Below, one piece after another: positions 42,401-46,075 of a stretch of 64,000 bases of DNA. The notes below the pieces were generated by a model that saw only the letters and a list, made by a program, of their open reading frames with translations, did no database searches and was not told where the DNA came from. The DNA comes from Crossaster papposus (Eukaryota > Echinodermata > Asteroidea > Velatida > Solasteridae): assembly GCA_037893245.1 (NCBI GenBank), contig JBAIAA010000074.1, positions 1,860,001 through 1,924,000 on the forward strand, given 5' to 3'. Numbering within the stretch: the stretch's first letter is position 1; each line of letters starts with the position of its first letter. A program made the position numbers and the translations under genes.

Positions 42401-44606
42401 ATATTACCCCAAAACATGGTGTTTTTTGCTAAATTGTTGATTCTGGTAGCTATTTTGGCACCTTGATTTATCAGAAAGAATGTAGTTAGAGAACTTTGAC
42501 TTTACCATTTTCTTTGTTTATGCGTTAACGTTTACCTGTTGTCATTTGTTTGTATCATATTTGTTTCAGACGTTGTCGTCATTGCTTGAGGATGAATAAT
42601 CTACCGTTGTAATCAAATAGTGTCATATACTTAGTATCCCGACGCCACTTCAGTGGTTGTGTACAAAGTCTATGGAGAGTATTTCCTAAGAAAATTGGAA
42701 TTTTTACCATTTCTAGAATTCTACCATTATTACTACCATTCGTATAGAGAGTATTTCCTAACAAAATTTGAATTTTTTCTAAGTCCTAGTCCTGAATCAT
42801 TATTTCCTCTTTCAAGGTTTGAAAGCCATTTCTAGAATTCTACCATTATACCATTCGGACAAAAAACAATCGTTATAAAAATAGCTCCATACCATACTAC
42901 GTCAATCTATTATTAAATTCTCAGTAAAATTCTCAGTTATTATTAGGTATCATGTGAAATAGCGGCTCAAAGAGGGCGCCCTATTTGGTCCCTTTCAGCG
43001 CGCGCGGTCTCTGAATCAGTCTGGCAACGATGCCTTCAGATCATCGCATATTGTTAGAGTATGTTAGGGGTGTGTGAAACTAAACTTGCATCGATAAACT
43101 AACGATGTATTGCTGTGTAAGCTAATGGTACGTTGATTTTGTGCGACGTTTGGAACTTTGGAAAACCATAATCCGAAAAATGTGCTCGTGATTTTCATCG
43201 ATATTTCACTCTAAGGTAGGATAGCTTAAGAATAAAAGTCTATATTTCGTAAAACTAAAGATATTAATCTACATTTGTGGAAATTTTAGGGGAAATTTAT
43301 ACGATCACAAAAATTGCCAGAAGGCTTTTTTTAGTGGAATATCACCCTGTTCTTGTAATTAAAATAATTAATTAGTGGTCATAATTATTTTATTTTATTA
43401 TAAGAACTGCAGGACCAAATGTGTTTTTGCTGCTTAACCAGTTCGCGCCGGATGACGTATATAAACGCAAAAATTTCCCCAAATTCTAAACGGATGACGA
43501 ATAAACACGCCAAGTTCAAGTTCGGAAATGTATGTCAGCAGCGCGCAAGACCGGAAATGCGTGGGTGTGCTTCCCGGCACTATCAGCCTGAACACGTTTC
43601 GGATCGAGTTTCGTTAAAAATAATCCCGCCCGTCGGCTCGGCGATGTTAAAATAATCCCGGCGCGAACTGGTTAATCATCACACGTAATTTCAACTGAAT
43701 ACTCCAAGTACGGTAATAAAAAAGTTATGAAATGATTAGTTCTCAAAATAAGTAAAAACCTCAGTTTGGGTCACAATCTTTTTTTGTTTTTCTTTAAAAT
43801 ATACGCGACGTTTAGAAAGGCATATTTAATTAGTAAAAAAAATCATAACTTCATATAAATACTCATCTGACTGAGCTGATTTATGCATCATTTTATTGCA
43901 TTTTACAAGCTCTTTCAAATGACTACTACTTTATTTCCATTGCTCAAATTAAAAAAAATTATTTCACATACCTATATTATTATAAAGGTAGGATACACCA
44001 TTTGCAGATATCGAGAAAAAAATACTACCGAATTATTAAGAAATATCTTATTTATATGAAAGTAAACAATGATTCCAGGCATCCAGCAAAATGATTGCGC
44101 TAGAAATCCTGTAATTATTCTGAAAAATAAAATTTTATAACGAAAAATTCGCGATCGCCGGACGGCGAGCGCGAAAAAACACAAATAACATAATAACTGC
44201 TCGACGCCGGTTAAAAACAAACGCTGTTTTTCGTGCTTTTCTTGACATCCATGAATGTAAAACTTGGGTCAGTTAAACAATATTTACTATAAAATACAAC
44301 CCCCCAAATCTACTCATTCATGATAATTCAAGCAATTACCAATGCCTGGTGTATACTACCTTTAAATGTATTTACTCTTATTTTATGTCAGTGTTTGTGT
44401 GTGTTTTTATATATATATTTTTTTAAATATTGTAACCATGTGCAATTCAGCTGTAAGGCTGCGAGACATTGAAGTTTTGGTATTTAATAAATAAATAAAT
44501 AATTGTGAACATAGGAATTAGGATTCCTACATACCTTGTCCCATTCCAGCCACTGTTGTATTTTCTCGTCTAACGACTTATCTCCCGTGTCGACGTGAAC
44601 GGCCAT
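7163..44606 (-). CDS. PGM2: PGM2, phosphoglucomutase-2 / phosphopentomutase, complete 16-exon gene
   Basis: The product belongs to the alpha-D-phosphohexomutase superfamily; PGM2 enzymes interconvert ribose-1- and ribose-5-phosphate (also deoxyribose and, less well, glucose phosphates) in the cytosol. Coding segments, 5' to 3' on the minus strand: 44606-44535, 42099-42000, 37537-37470, 29855-29767, 28417-28333, 24199-24092, 22542-22373, 21668-21545, 21116-20846, 20020-19938, 14906-14813, 13524-13395, 10632-10533, 9551-9465, 8809-8679, 7262-7163. They total 1812 nt, all introns are GT-AG and all phases close, giving 603 residues plus TGA. Visible motifs are the phosphoserine loop TPSHNP (about 154-159), the metal loop DPDADR (313-318), GNELG (335-339), the sugar loop FEEAIG (417-422) and the phosphate loop RASGTEPK (551-558). 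The chosen ATG is the first, gives an N-terminus of family length and sits in AAGATGGC. One oddity is Pro in place of the usual Ala before the catalytic Ser. PGM2L1 is the alternative paralogue; an invertebrate would normally have one ancestral gene. Confidence 0.93.
7387..7895. mobile_element. Family A MITE with inverted duplication
   Basis: This family starts TTAAAGGTAGGATACACC. Normally its two ends differ (ATTGGTAATTGC versus TTTGCAGATATC), but here both carry the ATTGGTAATTGC type. The copy therefore looks like a near-complete element fused to an inverted partial one at about 7705. Confidence 0.7.
8334..8668. mobile_element. PIF/Harbinger-like MITE at the exon 15 splice donor
   Basis: Inverted ends TGCTGCGTTC and CGCGTCGTGTTTATCGTG pair with their inverse at the right. 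Both sides carry TAA (8331-8333 and 8669-8671), the 3-bp TWA duplication of PIF/Harbinger elements. It lies seven bases inside PGM2 intron 15. Interior repeats of GTGAACTC occur. Confidence 0.82.
8679..8809 (-). CDS. PGM2: PGM2 coding exon 15 with the phosphate-binding loop
   Basis: This exon encodes residues 528-570. [15 protein letters not shown] leads into [12 protein letters not shown], the loop that grips the substrate phosphate. The donor is GG|GTGAGT, and a PIF-like MITE starts just seven bases into the intron. Confidence 0.92.
8935..9113. mobile_element. Family D MITE, partial
   Basis: The right end reads GGTGCGAACTGGTTAA, and the internal motifs GATGACGGATGACGCA and GGCCTTGCTCGCTGCTGACA match the family. 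The left terminus is missing. Confidence 0.6.
9465..9551 (-). CDS. PGM2: PGM2 coding exon 14
   Basis: This exon encodes residues 499-527, including [20 protein letters not shown], a PGM2 signature. Both ends are phase 0; the donor is GCT|GTAAGT. Confidence 0.92.
9865..10030. mobile_element. Possible LINE 3' remnant with purine-rich tail
   Basis: On the minus strand, an AATAAATCAAATAAAAAATC tail follows a GTATCATTATTGTG segment, and AAGAAAAG runs lie beside it on the plus strand. This resembles a 3'-end scrap of a non-LTR element, but no coding part remains. Confidence 0.3.
10533..10632 (-). CDS. PGM2: PGM2 coding exon 13
   Basis: This exon encodes residues 465-498, [17 protein letters not shown] and onward. 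It aligns with the YGYHITKASYFICHD region of vertebrate PGM2. The acceptor is TCCCCAG|ATA and the donor is GAG|GTATGT. Confidence 0.88.
10798..12793. mobile_element. 2.0 kb foldback element with iterated terminal motifs
   Basis: Each end (10798-11010 and 12622-12793) is an array of the CCAACTCGGCACC motif, and the two arrays are inverted relative to each other. The outermost 16 bases CGGTCACTTCGGCACC are a perfect inverted pair. The 1.6 kb centre includes GC-rich patches (11110-11200, 12360-12440) unlike the surroundings. I found no recognisable transposase. It occupies PGM2 intron 12. Confidence 0.75.
12869..13108. mobile_element. Family B foldback MITE
   Basis: A full copy with GGGGCCAATTTCATAGA at the left and its inverse at the right. 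It directly abuts another copy. Confidence 0.8.
13107..13292. mobile_element. Family B foldback MITE, diverged and internally deleted
   Basis: It begins GGGGCTGATTTTATGAAGC and ends GCAGCATGAAACTGGCTCC. It is shorter than the 240 bp norm. Confidence 0.65.
13395..13524 (-). CDS. PGM2: PGM2 coding exon 12
   Basis: This exon encodes residues 422-464, starting [19 protein letters not shown], the conserved helix region after the sugar loop. The donor is AAAC|GTAAGA. Confidence 0.92.
13582..14287 (+). mobile_element. Decayed Harbinger-type DNA transposon
   Basis: Imperfect inverted ends share TTAGGAAGAGT subterminal motifs, and the right edge reads TTTTGTGAAATCGGCCCC. An internal frame (about 13739-13945) ends [19 protein letters not shown], matching the N-terminal part of Harbinger transposases (charged, D..T/SDE, YRF). 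The frame stops before any catalytic DDE region, so the copy is non-autonomous. Confidence 0.6.
13820..13945 (+). pseudogene. Harbinger transposase N-terminal fragment
   Basis: About 40 residues resemble the start of Harbinger/HARBI1-type transposases before a stop. No nuclease motif is present, so the gene is truncated. Confidence 0.5.
14813..14906 (-). CDS. PGM2: PGM2 coding exon 11 with the sugar-specificity loop
   Basis: This exon encodes residues 391-421 plus one base of Gly422: [13 protein letters not shown] through [10 protein letters not shown]. The acceptor is TTGGCAG|GAA and the donor is ATCG|GTAAAA. Confidence 0.92.
15530..15915 (-). mobile_element. Family A MITE
   Basis: TTAAAGGTAGGATACACCAT at the left and ACCAATGGTGTATCCTACC at the right. 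The interior CTAGATATCCTGTAATTGTTC is shared with the other copies. Confidence 0.75.
15930..19492. mobile_element. 3.56 kb element with perfect 52-bp terminal inverted repeats
   Basis: Bases 15930-15981 and 19441-19492 are exact inverted copies (outer end TAGGGACTTTTCGATTTGC). The right end has an extra 20-odd base repeat of GCATACGTCGCAGTCTACT at 19422-19440. The outermost TA may be the target duplication. The interior has no long open frame and no transposase I recognise. It contains a nested family F MITE (18631-18738). It sits in PGM2 intron 10. Confidence 0.75.
18631..18738. mobile_element. Family F MITE, uninterrupted copy
   Basis: GGCCGTTTTTCAAACCCC at the left and GGGGATTGGAAAACGACC at the right. 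It provides the empty-site comparison for the split copy at 46284/52810, sharing CAATGGTGATGGAGCC with 1000-1077. Confidence 0.65.
19528..19762. mobile_element. Family B foldback MITE
   Basis: GAGGCCAATTTTAATGGAGC at the left and GCTCCATAAAATTGGCCCC at the right. Arms share GCTTAGCA motifs. Confidence 0.75.
19938..20020 (-). CDS. PGM2: PGM2 coding exon 10
   Basis: This exon encodes residues 363-390, with [13 protein letters not shown] and VEGFKF. The acceptor is ATTCCAG|ATT and the donor is ATG|GTATGC. It was found by homology and phase because its frame is open for only a short distance. Confidence 0.88.
20240..20287. repeat. Poly-G tract of about 48 bases
   Basis: An uninterrupted run of G follows GAGAGTCG in PGM2 intron 9. 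Its length is likely unstable and may be imprecise in the assembly. Confidence 0.85.
20555..20790 (+). mobile_element. tRNA-derived SINE, copy 2
   Basis: The tRNA-like head starts near GGTAGCTTAGTTGCTAATG and carries GGTTCGAATCC. The body shares GGTTTTCATAATTTGATCTAA and AATGGGGAAAGAGTGTCTGAC with the copy at 1345. It lies just downstream of PGM2 exon 9, inside intron 9. Confidence 0.6.
20846..21116 (-). CDS. PGM2: PGM2 coding exon 9 with the metal-binding loop
   Basis: This is the longest coding exon (271 bp), residues 273-362. It contains [15 protein letters not shown], the Mg-binding ANDPDADR and [11 protein letters not shown]. The donor ACAT|GTGCGT was chosen because it alone joins in frame to the next exon. 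Confidence 0.9.
21545..21668 (-). CDS. PGM2: PGM2 coding exon 8
   Basis: This exon encodes residues 231-272 with the domain 2 motif [10 protein letters not shown], equivalent to VHTSVHGVG in vertebrates. The donor is CAG|GTGAGG. Confidence 0.9.
21755..21990 (+). mobile_element. tRNA-derived SINE, second type
   Basis: The head reads GGTTGGTGTAGCGGTTC with the B-box-like GGGTTAGAATCCC, and the body includes CCTTGGGGTTTTCCTCCC. The pol III box spacing looks tRNA-like. It lies in PGM2 intron 7. Confidence 0.5.
22056..22354. mobile_element. Family D MITE ending 18 bp from the exon 7 donor
   Basis: AACCAGTTTGCGCCGG at the left and CCCGGCGCGAACTGATTAA at the right. The internal AGCGAGCAAGGCCGG unit occurs more than twice. 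Confidence 0.8.
22373..22542 (-). CDS. PGM2: PGM2 coding exon 7
   Basis: This exon encodes residues 175-230 plus two bases of 231. It begins with [10 protein letters not shown] and includes the NLKPW segment typical of PGM2. The acceptor is TTGCCAG|ATC and the donor is GACAG|GTAGGA. A MITE ends 18 bp beyond the donor. Confidence 0.9.
22916..23186. mobile_element. Family D MITE
   Basis: AACCAGTTCGCGCCGG at the left and CCGGCGCGAACTGGTTAA at the right. A small ATC microsatellite lies inside (about 23088-23101). Confidence 0.82.
23718..23950 (-). mobile_element. SINE of the GGGCAAG type, minus orientation
   Basis: Read on the minus strand, GGGTTCGAACCC (B box) is followed by CCCTTGGGCAAGACACTT, then TAAATGGGTACCTGTGAGGG, and a tail AGCGCTATATAAGCACGAAC with ATT repeats. 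It is the unexpanded relative of the copy at 37634. Confidence 0.65.
24092..24199 (-). CDS. PGM2: PGM2 coding exon 6 with the catalytic serine loop
   Basis: This exon encodes residues 139-174. It carries the active-site loop VTPSHNP with the phosphorylated Ser at about residue 156, followed by [13 protein letters not shown]. Family members usually read TASHNP, so the Ala-to-Pro change next to the catalytic Ser is unusual. Both exon edges are phase 0. Confidence 0.9.
24200..25640. other. Intron sequence without recognised elements
   Basis: Part of PGM2 intron 5. It is AT-rich, and I saw no bounded repeat, RNA gene or coding frame. Confidence 0.4.
25643..28188 (+). mobile_element. Family A MITE split by a LINE
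   Basis: The left part is 25643-25918, ending ATCTAGCGCAATC. The right part resumes at 28082 with ATGCTGAATGCCTATAATC and ends GGTGTATACTACCTTTAA. Together they make one normal MITE, so the LINE inserted later. Confidence 0.8.
25919..28081 (+). mobile_element. 5'-truncated CR1/L2-like LINE with reverse transcriptase
   Basis: One open frame runs through the insertion to the stop at 27995; the first ~44 codons of that open frame are MITE sequence, so the LINE part starts about 25919. It lacks the endonuclease domain. The RT shows [24 protein letters not shown] and the catalytic YADD (near 27132). The C-terminal part carries HLDYCNSLY and [13 protein letters not shown], typical of CR1/L2-group elements. 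The 3' end is AGCGCTTTATAAATGCAAG followed by ATT repeats. The frame is intact, so the insertion is fairly young, but without endonuclease it is dead on arrival. Confidence 0.85.
28333..28417 (-). CDS. PGM2: PGM2 coding exon 5
   Basis: This exon encodes residues 110-138, [12 protein letters not shown] through VPTPLV, the strand before the catalytic loop. The acceptor is CCTTAG|G and the donor is GTT|GTGAGT. A foldback MITE begins 31 bp upstream of the acceptor. Confidence 0.88.
28448..28680. mobile_element. Family B foldback MITE, right end clipped
   Basis: It begins GGGGCCAATTTCATAGAGC and runs to GCTTAGCAGCTCCAGG, lacking the last ~15 bases. It starts 31 bp upstream of the PGM2 exon 5 acceptor. 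Confidence 0.75.
28742..28766. repeat. Poly-G tract of about 25 bases
   Basis: A pure G run after CATTG in intron 4, probably variable in length. Confidence 0.85.
29077..29315. mobile_element. Family D MITE
   Basis: AACCAGTTCGCGCCGGG at the left and CCGGCGCAAACTGGTTAA at the right. It is closely related to the copy at 43435, sharing the TTGAACTTGGCGTG variant. Confidence 0.82.
29438..29740. mobile_element. TTAA-flanked element T1 with CCCTAAC ends
   Basis: TTAACCCTAAC at the left and GTTAGGGTTAA at the right. The interior GGCTAGAAACCCTGCCA and CTGCTTCAGAGTCTGTGG recurs in the element at 61544. It ends 27 bp from PGM2 exon 4. Confidence 0.75.
29767..29855 (-). CDS. PGM2: PGM2 coding exon 4
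   Basis: This exon encodes residues 81-109 plus two bases of Arg110, including the VVIGYDARH strand. The acceptor is TTTCAG|GGA and the donor is AAG|GTAACA. The region after DAR is a few residues shorter than in vertebrate PGM2. Confidence 0.88.
30589..32519. mobile_element. 1.93 kb TA-flanked DNA transposon, copy 1
   Basis: Ends are 25-bp perfect inverted repeats starting CCGTAATTTCCTGCGGTAAA, flanked by TA (30587-30588, 32520-32521). GCGCCTTAT motifs repeat near both ends. There is no transposase frame, so it is non-autonomous. The interior has a C-rich tract with ACAATGCCGYRATGTGT repeats and a ~130 bp tandem duplication (32106-32355). It differs from copy 2 by one C in the C tract as far as I can see. 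Confidence 0.85.
32106..32355. repeat. Two tandem ~130 bp units inside the TA-flanked element
   Basis: GGCTCGATGGAT through ATGACCCC occurs twice with few differences (TGGGACCAGCCCATGGGG in both). The same pair is at 36979-37228 in copy 2. Confidence 0.8.
33273..33640 (+). mobile_element. Family A MITE with a T31 tract
   Basis: GGATACATCATTGGTAATTGC at the left and CAAATGGTGTATCCTAC at the right. The centre is replaced by a run of about 31 T followed by an A run (33461-33513). Confidence 0.7.
34095..34484 (+). mobile_element. Family A MITE nested in family G
   Basis: TTTAAAGGTAGTATACACC at the left and GGTGTATACTACCTTTAA at the right. The central GCGCTCGCTGGACGGCGAG hairpin motif is present. 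Confidence 0.8.
34630..35096. mobile_element. TTAA-flanked element T3 with minisatellite core
   Basis: TTAACCCTAAC at the left and GTTAGGGTTAA at the right. The flanks CTCTGTA and GACTCCAGAC are joined through a single TTAA in the paralogous repeat at 59107-59130, giving a direct empty-site proof. The core (34645-35070) is a variable tandem array of GAGGATTTTTGAGGATTGAG-like units. Confidence 0.85.
35463..37392. mobile_element. 1.93 kb TA-flanked DNA transposon, copy 2
   Basis: Same orientation, structure and sequence as copy 1, one base shorter. Its TA flanks are at 35461-35462 and 37393-37394, and the outer flanking sequence differs completely from copy 1, so the two are separate insertions rather than a duplicated segment. 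Its right edge is about 76 bp from PGM2 exon 3. Confidence 0.85.
37470..37537 (-). CDS. PGM2: PGM2 coding exon 3
   Basis: This exon encodes residues 58-80 ([20 protein letters not shown] and onward), a strongly conserved stretch of the family. It ends in phase 0 at CAG|GTATTT. A 1.93 kb TA-flanked transposon begins about 76 bp further into the intron. Confidence 0.9.
37634..38491 (+). mobile_element. SINE of the GGGCAAG type containing a minisatellite
   Basis: The tRNA-like head has GTGGGTTCAAGTCCTGCC (B box). It is followed by GGGTGTGCCTTTGGGCAAGG, the expanded 13-bp array, then AAATGGGTACCTGTGAGGGC, GCGCTTTGAGACTTGCGC and an ATT tail. Apart from the array, the layout matches the minus-strand copy at 23718-23950. 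It lies in PGM2 intron 2. Confidence 0.75.
37741..38247 (+). repeat. 13-bp minisatellite, about 39 units
   Basis: The unit TGGGCAAGGCACT repeats with essentially no variation over 507 bp. Because 13 is not a multiple of three and the unit lacks stops, long open frames occur in several frames on both strands; these are not genes. The unit is derived from the single TTGGGCAAGRCACT motif of the host SINE. Confidence 0.95.
38908..39379 (+). mobile_element. Family A MITE with duplicated right part
   Basis: AGAATACACCATTGG at the left. The segment TGGATGCCAGGAATCATTATTC occurs twice (about 39192 and 39277) with the following TAATTTCATATTTTG. Confidence 0.7.
39618..39848. mobile_element. Inverted-repeat MITE with CAGGGTTCTAGCCA ends
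   Basis: CAGGGTTCTAGCCA at the left and TGGCTAGAACCTTG at the right. The interior is GC-rich (GGCGGCGCCGGGCGG) and includes a T run. Confidence 0.55.
39850..40965. other. Intron sequence without recognised elements
   Basis: Part of PGM2 intron 2. A short direct repeat (GACGCAGGGTTGAAATAAAA, about 40215-40270) is the only structure I noticed. Confidence 0.4.
40967..41358 (-). mobile_element. Family A MITE
   Basis: TTAAAGGTAGGATACACC at the left and GGTGTATCCTACCTTTAA at the right. The central GCGATCGCCGGATGGCGATC hairpin is well preserved. Confidence 0.85.
41618..41978. mobile_element. TTAA-flanked element T4 next to PGM2 exon 2
   Basis: TTAACCCTAACCTCC at the left and CAGGGTTAGGGTTAA at the right. 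The inside repeats ACTTGCCTGCTAAATCAAAC and CCAACAGA motifs. It ends 22 bp from the exon 2 donor boundary. Confidence 0.75.
42000..42099 (-). CDS. PGM2: PGM2 coding exon 2
   Basis: This exon encodes residues 25-57 plus one base of Gly58, ending in the conserved RIAFGTAG substrate-entry motif. The acceptor is TCTTAG|AAC and the donor is GCAG|GTAAAT. A TTAA-flanked element ends 22 bp beyond the donor. Confidence 0.9.
42103..43430. other. Intron sequence with a local duplication
   Basis: PGM2 intron 1. The segment around GAGTATTTCCTAA and CATTTCTAGAATTCTACCATT occurs twice between 42672 and 42852. Nothing else was recognised. Confidence 0.45.
43435..43675. mobile_element. Family D MITE
   Basis: TTAACCAGTTCGCGCCGG at the left and CCCGGCGCGAACTGGTTAA at the right. 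It is a near twin of the copy at 29077 in opposite orientation. Confidence 0.85.
43982..44366 (-). mobile_element. Family A MITE
   Basis: TAAAGGTAGGATACACCATT at the left and GGTGTATACTACCTTTAA at the right, with the central GCGATCGCCGGACGGCGAGC hairpin. It is about 170 bp from PGM2 exon 1. Confidence 0.85.
44380..44508 (+). mobile_element. Possible LINE 3' end
   Basis: TGCAATTCAGCTGTAAGGCT followed by GACATTGAAGTTTTGGTATT and AATAAATAAATAAAT looks like the 3' UTR and tail of an RNase H-class LINE. No coding sequence remains. Confidence 0.35.
44535..44606 (-). CDS. PGM2: PGM2 coding exon 1
   Basis: This exon encodes residues 1-24, from [10 protein letters not shown] to WLEWDK. The start codon is at 44606-44604, preceded by AAG. 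The donor is AAG|GTATGT and the exon ends in phase 0. The WLxWD pattern matches the PGM2 N-terminus. Confidence 0.9.
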
Positions 44607-44755
44607 CTTGCACGAACCTTACTGGTCTCTCCGTGGCTAAAGTCAAGAAACGAAGACCCTCTACTCATAAAACGACACCGAATTCAGACACAAACTTAGA
44701 AGATGCTTTAACTAAGCACAGAATTCTGAAGAGAAAAACGGTGCAAACTGTCGCC

Positions 44756-45196
44756 AGGGGTGCGTTCCACTTACGCGAACTGTTTGCGCGAACGTTTGCC
44801 AACGTTTTGAGTTGGCGTTAGTTGAAGTGGAACGATATTTTAAAAACTACGTTTTCAAAATGGCGGCGCCCAGTGAAAGTGACATCGTTTGGTTCGCTGC
44901 TTTTTGTCCAACTCATTATTTCTCTTTAAAAGATCCCTGTGAATGCTCAAAACAATCCACCGTTTATAACAAAAAGTATAAAACGTAAATAAAAACCGTG
45001 AAAAGAACCCTGCCGTCTGCTAACCGCTTCGCCATCATTAAAATACGTCACTTGCCAACAGCGAACAGCTCGGAATGTCGTTCGCCGTTTTCGCTAACGT
45101 TGGCCAACATAATTGGCGCACATTGCGTTCCACTCACGCGAACAACGCTAACGTTGGCCAACGTTGGCAACGTTCGCTGGAGTGGAACGCACCCCT
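44756..45196. mobile_element. GC-rich inverted-repeat MITE in the intergenic region
   Basis: The ends are near-perfect inverted copies beginning AGGGGTGCGTTCCACT, and subterminal GCTAACGTTGGCCAACG motifs repeat inside. It has no coding capacity. It starts 150 bp upstream of the PGM2 ATG, so it forms much of the shared PGM2/POLR1E 5' region. Its interior includes AAAATGGCGGC (about 44857), a YY1-like site. No clear target duplication was seen. Confidence 0.65.
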
Positions 45197-45644
45197 GGCA
45201 TTGTCTTTATGAACACGTTCGTTCTGGCCCGTTATTTTATTCGTCTGGTACCTGTTATAAATCACTGCATTGGCGTTATGCTTTATAGAGTCTCCAGCCT
45301 ATATTACACGCAAGTACGGTACATACGTACTATTCGGTGTCTTGTTTATTTGTGGGTAGCACGCGTGCCAGGCATGCTTGCTCGGATCACTCGATCGAAA
45401 GAACCGGTCATATCAGGGGTACACGTGCGTGCAGTGCATGCAGCTTGCTGATAACCTATGTGATAACCTATGTGATAACCTGGGGATCTGGATATCTAAA
45501 TATCTGGCTATTAGTCCCCCCCCCCTCAATTTGTTTACCAAATTGAACCTAATTGGACCATAGAGGCCTTGATTGGACCATGATTGGACTTAATTATGTT
45601 ATCGGCCAGTTTATGAATAATTGTTTATGACGTTAAAAACCGGC

Positions 45645-45667
45645 CACGTGACAGGCTTTTGACCAAT
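45645..45667 (+). promoter_or_regulatory. E-box and CCAAT box in the shared 5' region
   Basis: CACGTG (45645-45650) lies 12 bp from CCAAT (45663-45667), about 360 bp upstream of the POLR1E start. Both are common promoter elements. Placement between two divergent start codons makes a promoter role plausible, but no transcription start is known. Confidence 0.3.
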
Positions 45668-46023
45668 AGAATGGTTAAACTGTCTAATGTGTTTACGAAT
45701 ATAATTGGGTTCCTCAATTTTGAAAACAGTCGTTCTTTAGCAAAAGAAAACACTACATAGCTAGATGTTCCTTGCTCTATCATGTAGGTATCCTCCGGTC
45801 CCTTTTGGCACTACACCTGTCTCGTGCCAAAGGGTGTCCGGACCTAGTACCGTACCTATCCCCGGCCCTTAACACATAACAAGCAGCACCACCCCCCCCC
45901 CCCCCCCACCTCCCCCCCCACCTCCCGCAGCCCGGATGTTCTGAGGGCGCTCTTTGTGAAGTAATGGACAACTGGTTCCAAACGCGCCTGTTTGCACGGG
46001 GACCAGTACATCAAAAACTCAAG

Positions 46024-46075
46024 ATGGCAGCCTCCATGAAGTATATTCCACGTGAACAAGACGGACTCATTCTAG
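46024..46075 (+). CDS. POLR1E: POLR1E coding exon 1
   Basis: This exon encodes MAASMKYIPREQDGLIL plus one base. The ATG lies in AAGATGGCAG. The donor is CTAG|GTACGA. Joined to exon 2 it reads DGLILANFTHGRLN, matching the vertebrate pattern of hydrophobic strand, FSNG and L. The link over a 7.1 kb intron rests on frame and this match. Confidence 0.7.

Noticed and set aside
44633-44821. Lysine-rich frame (AKVKKRRPSTHK and onward) on the plus strand, divergent from PGM2
   Set aside because: It has no ATG upstream in frame, and its second half is MITE sequence. It could be PGM2 5' UTR or a non-coding first exon, but I cannot support a gene.
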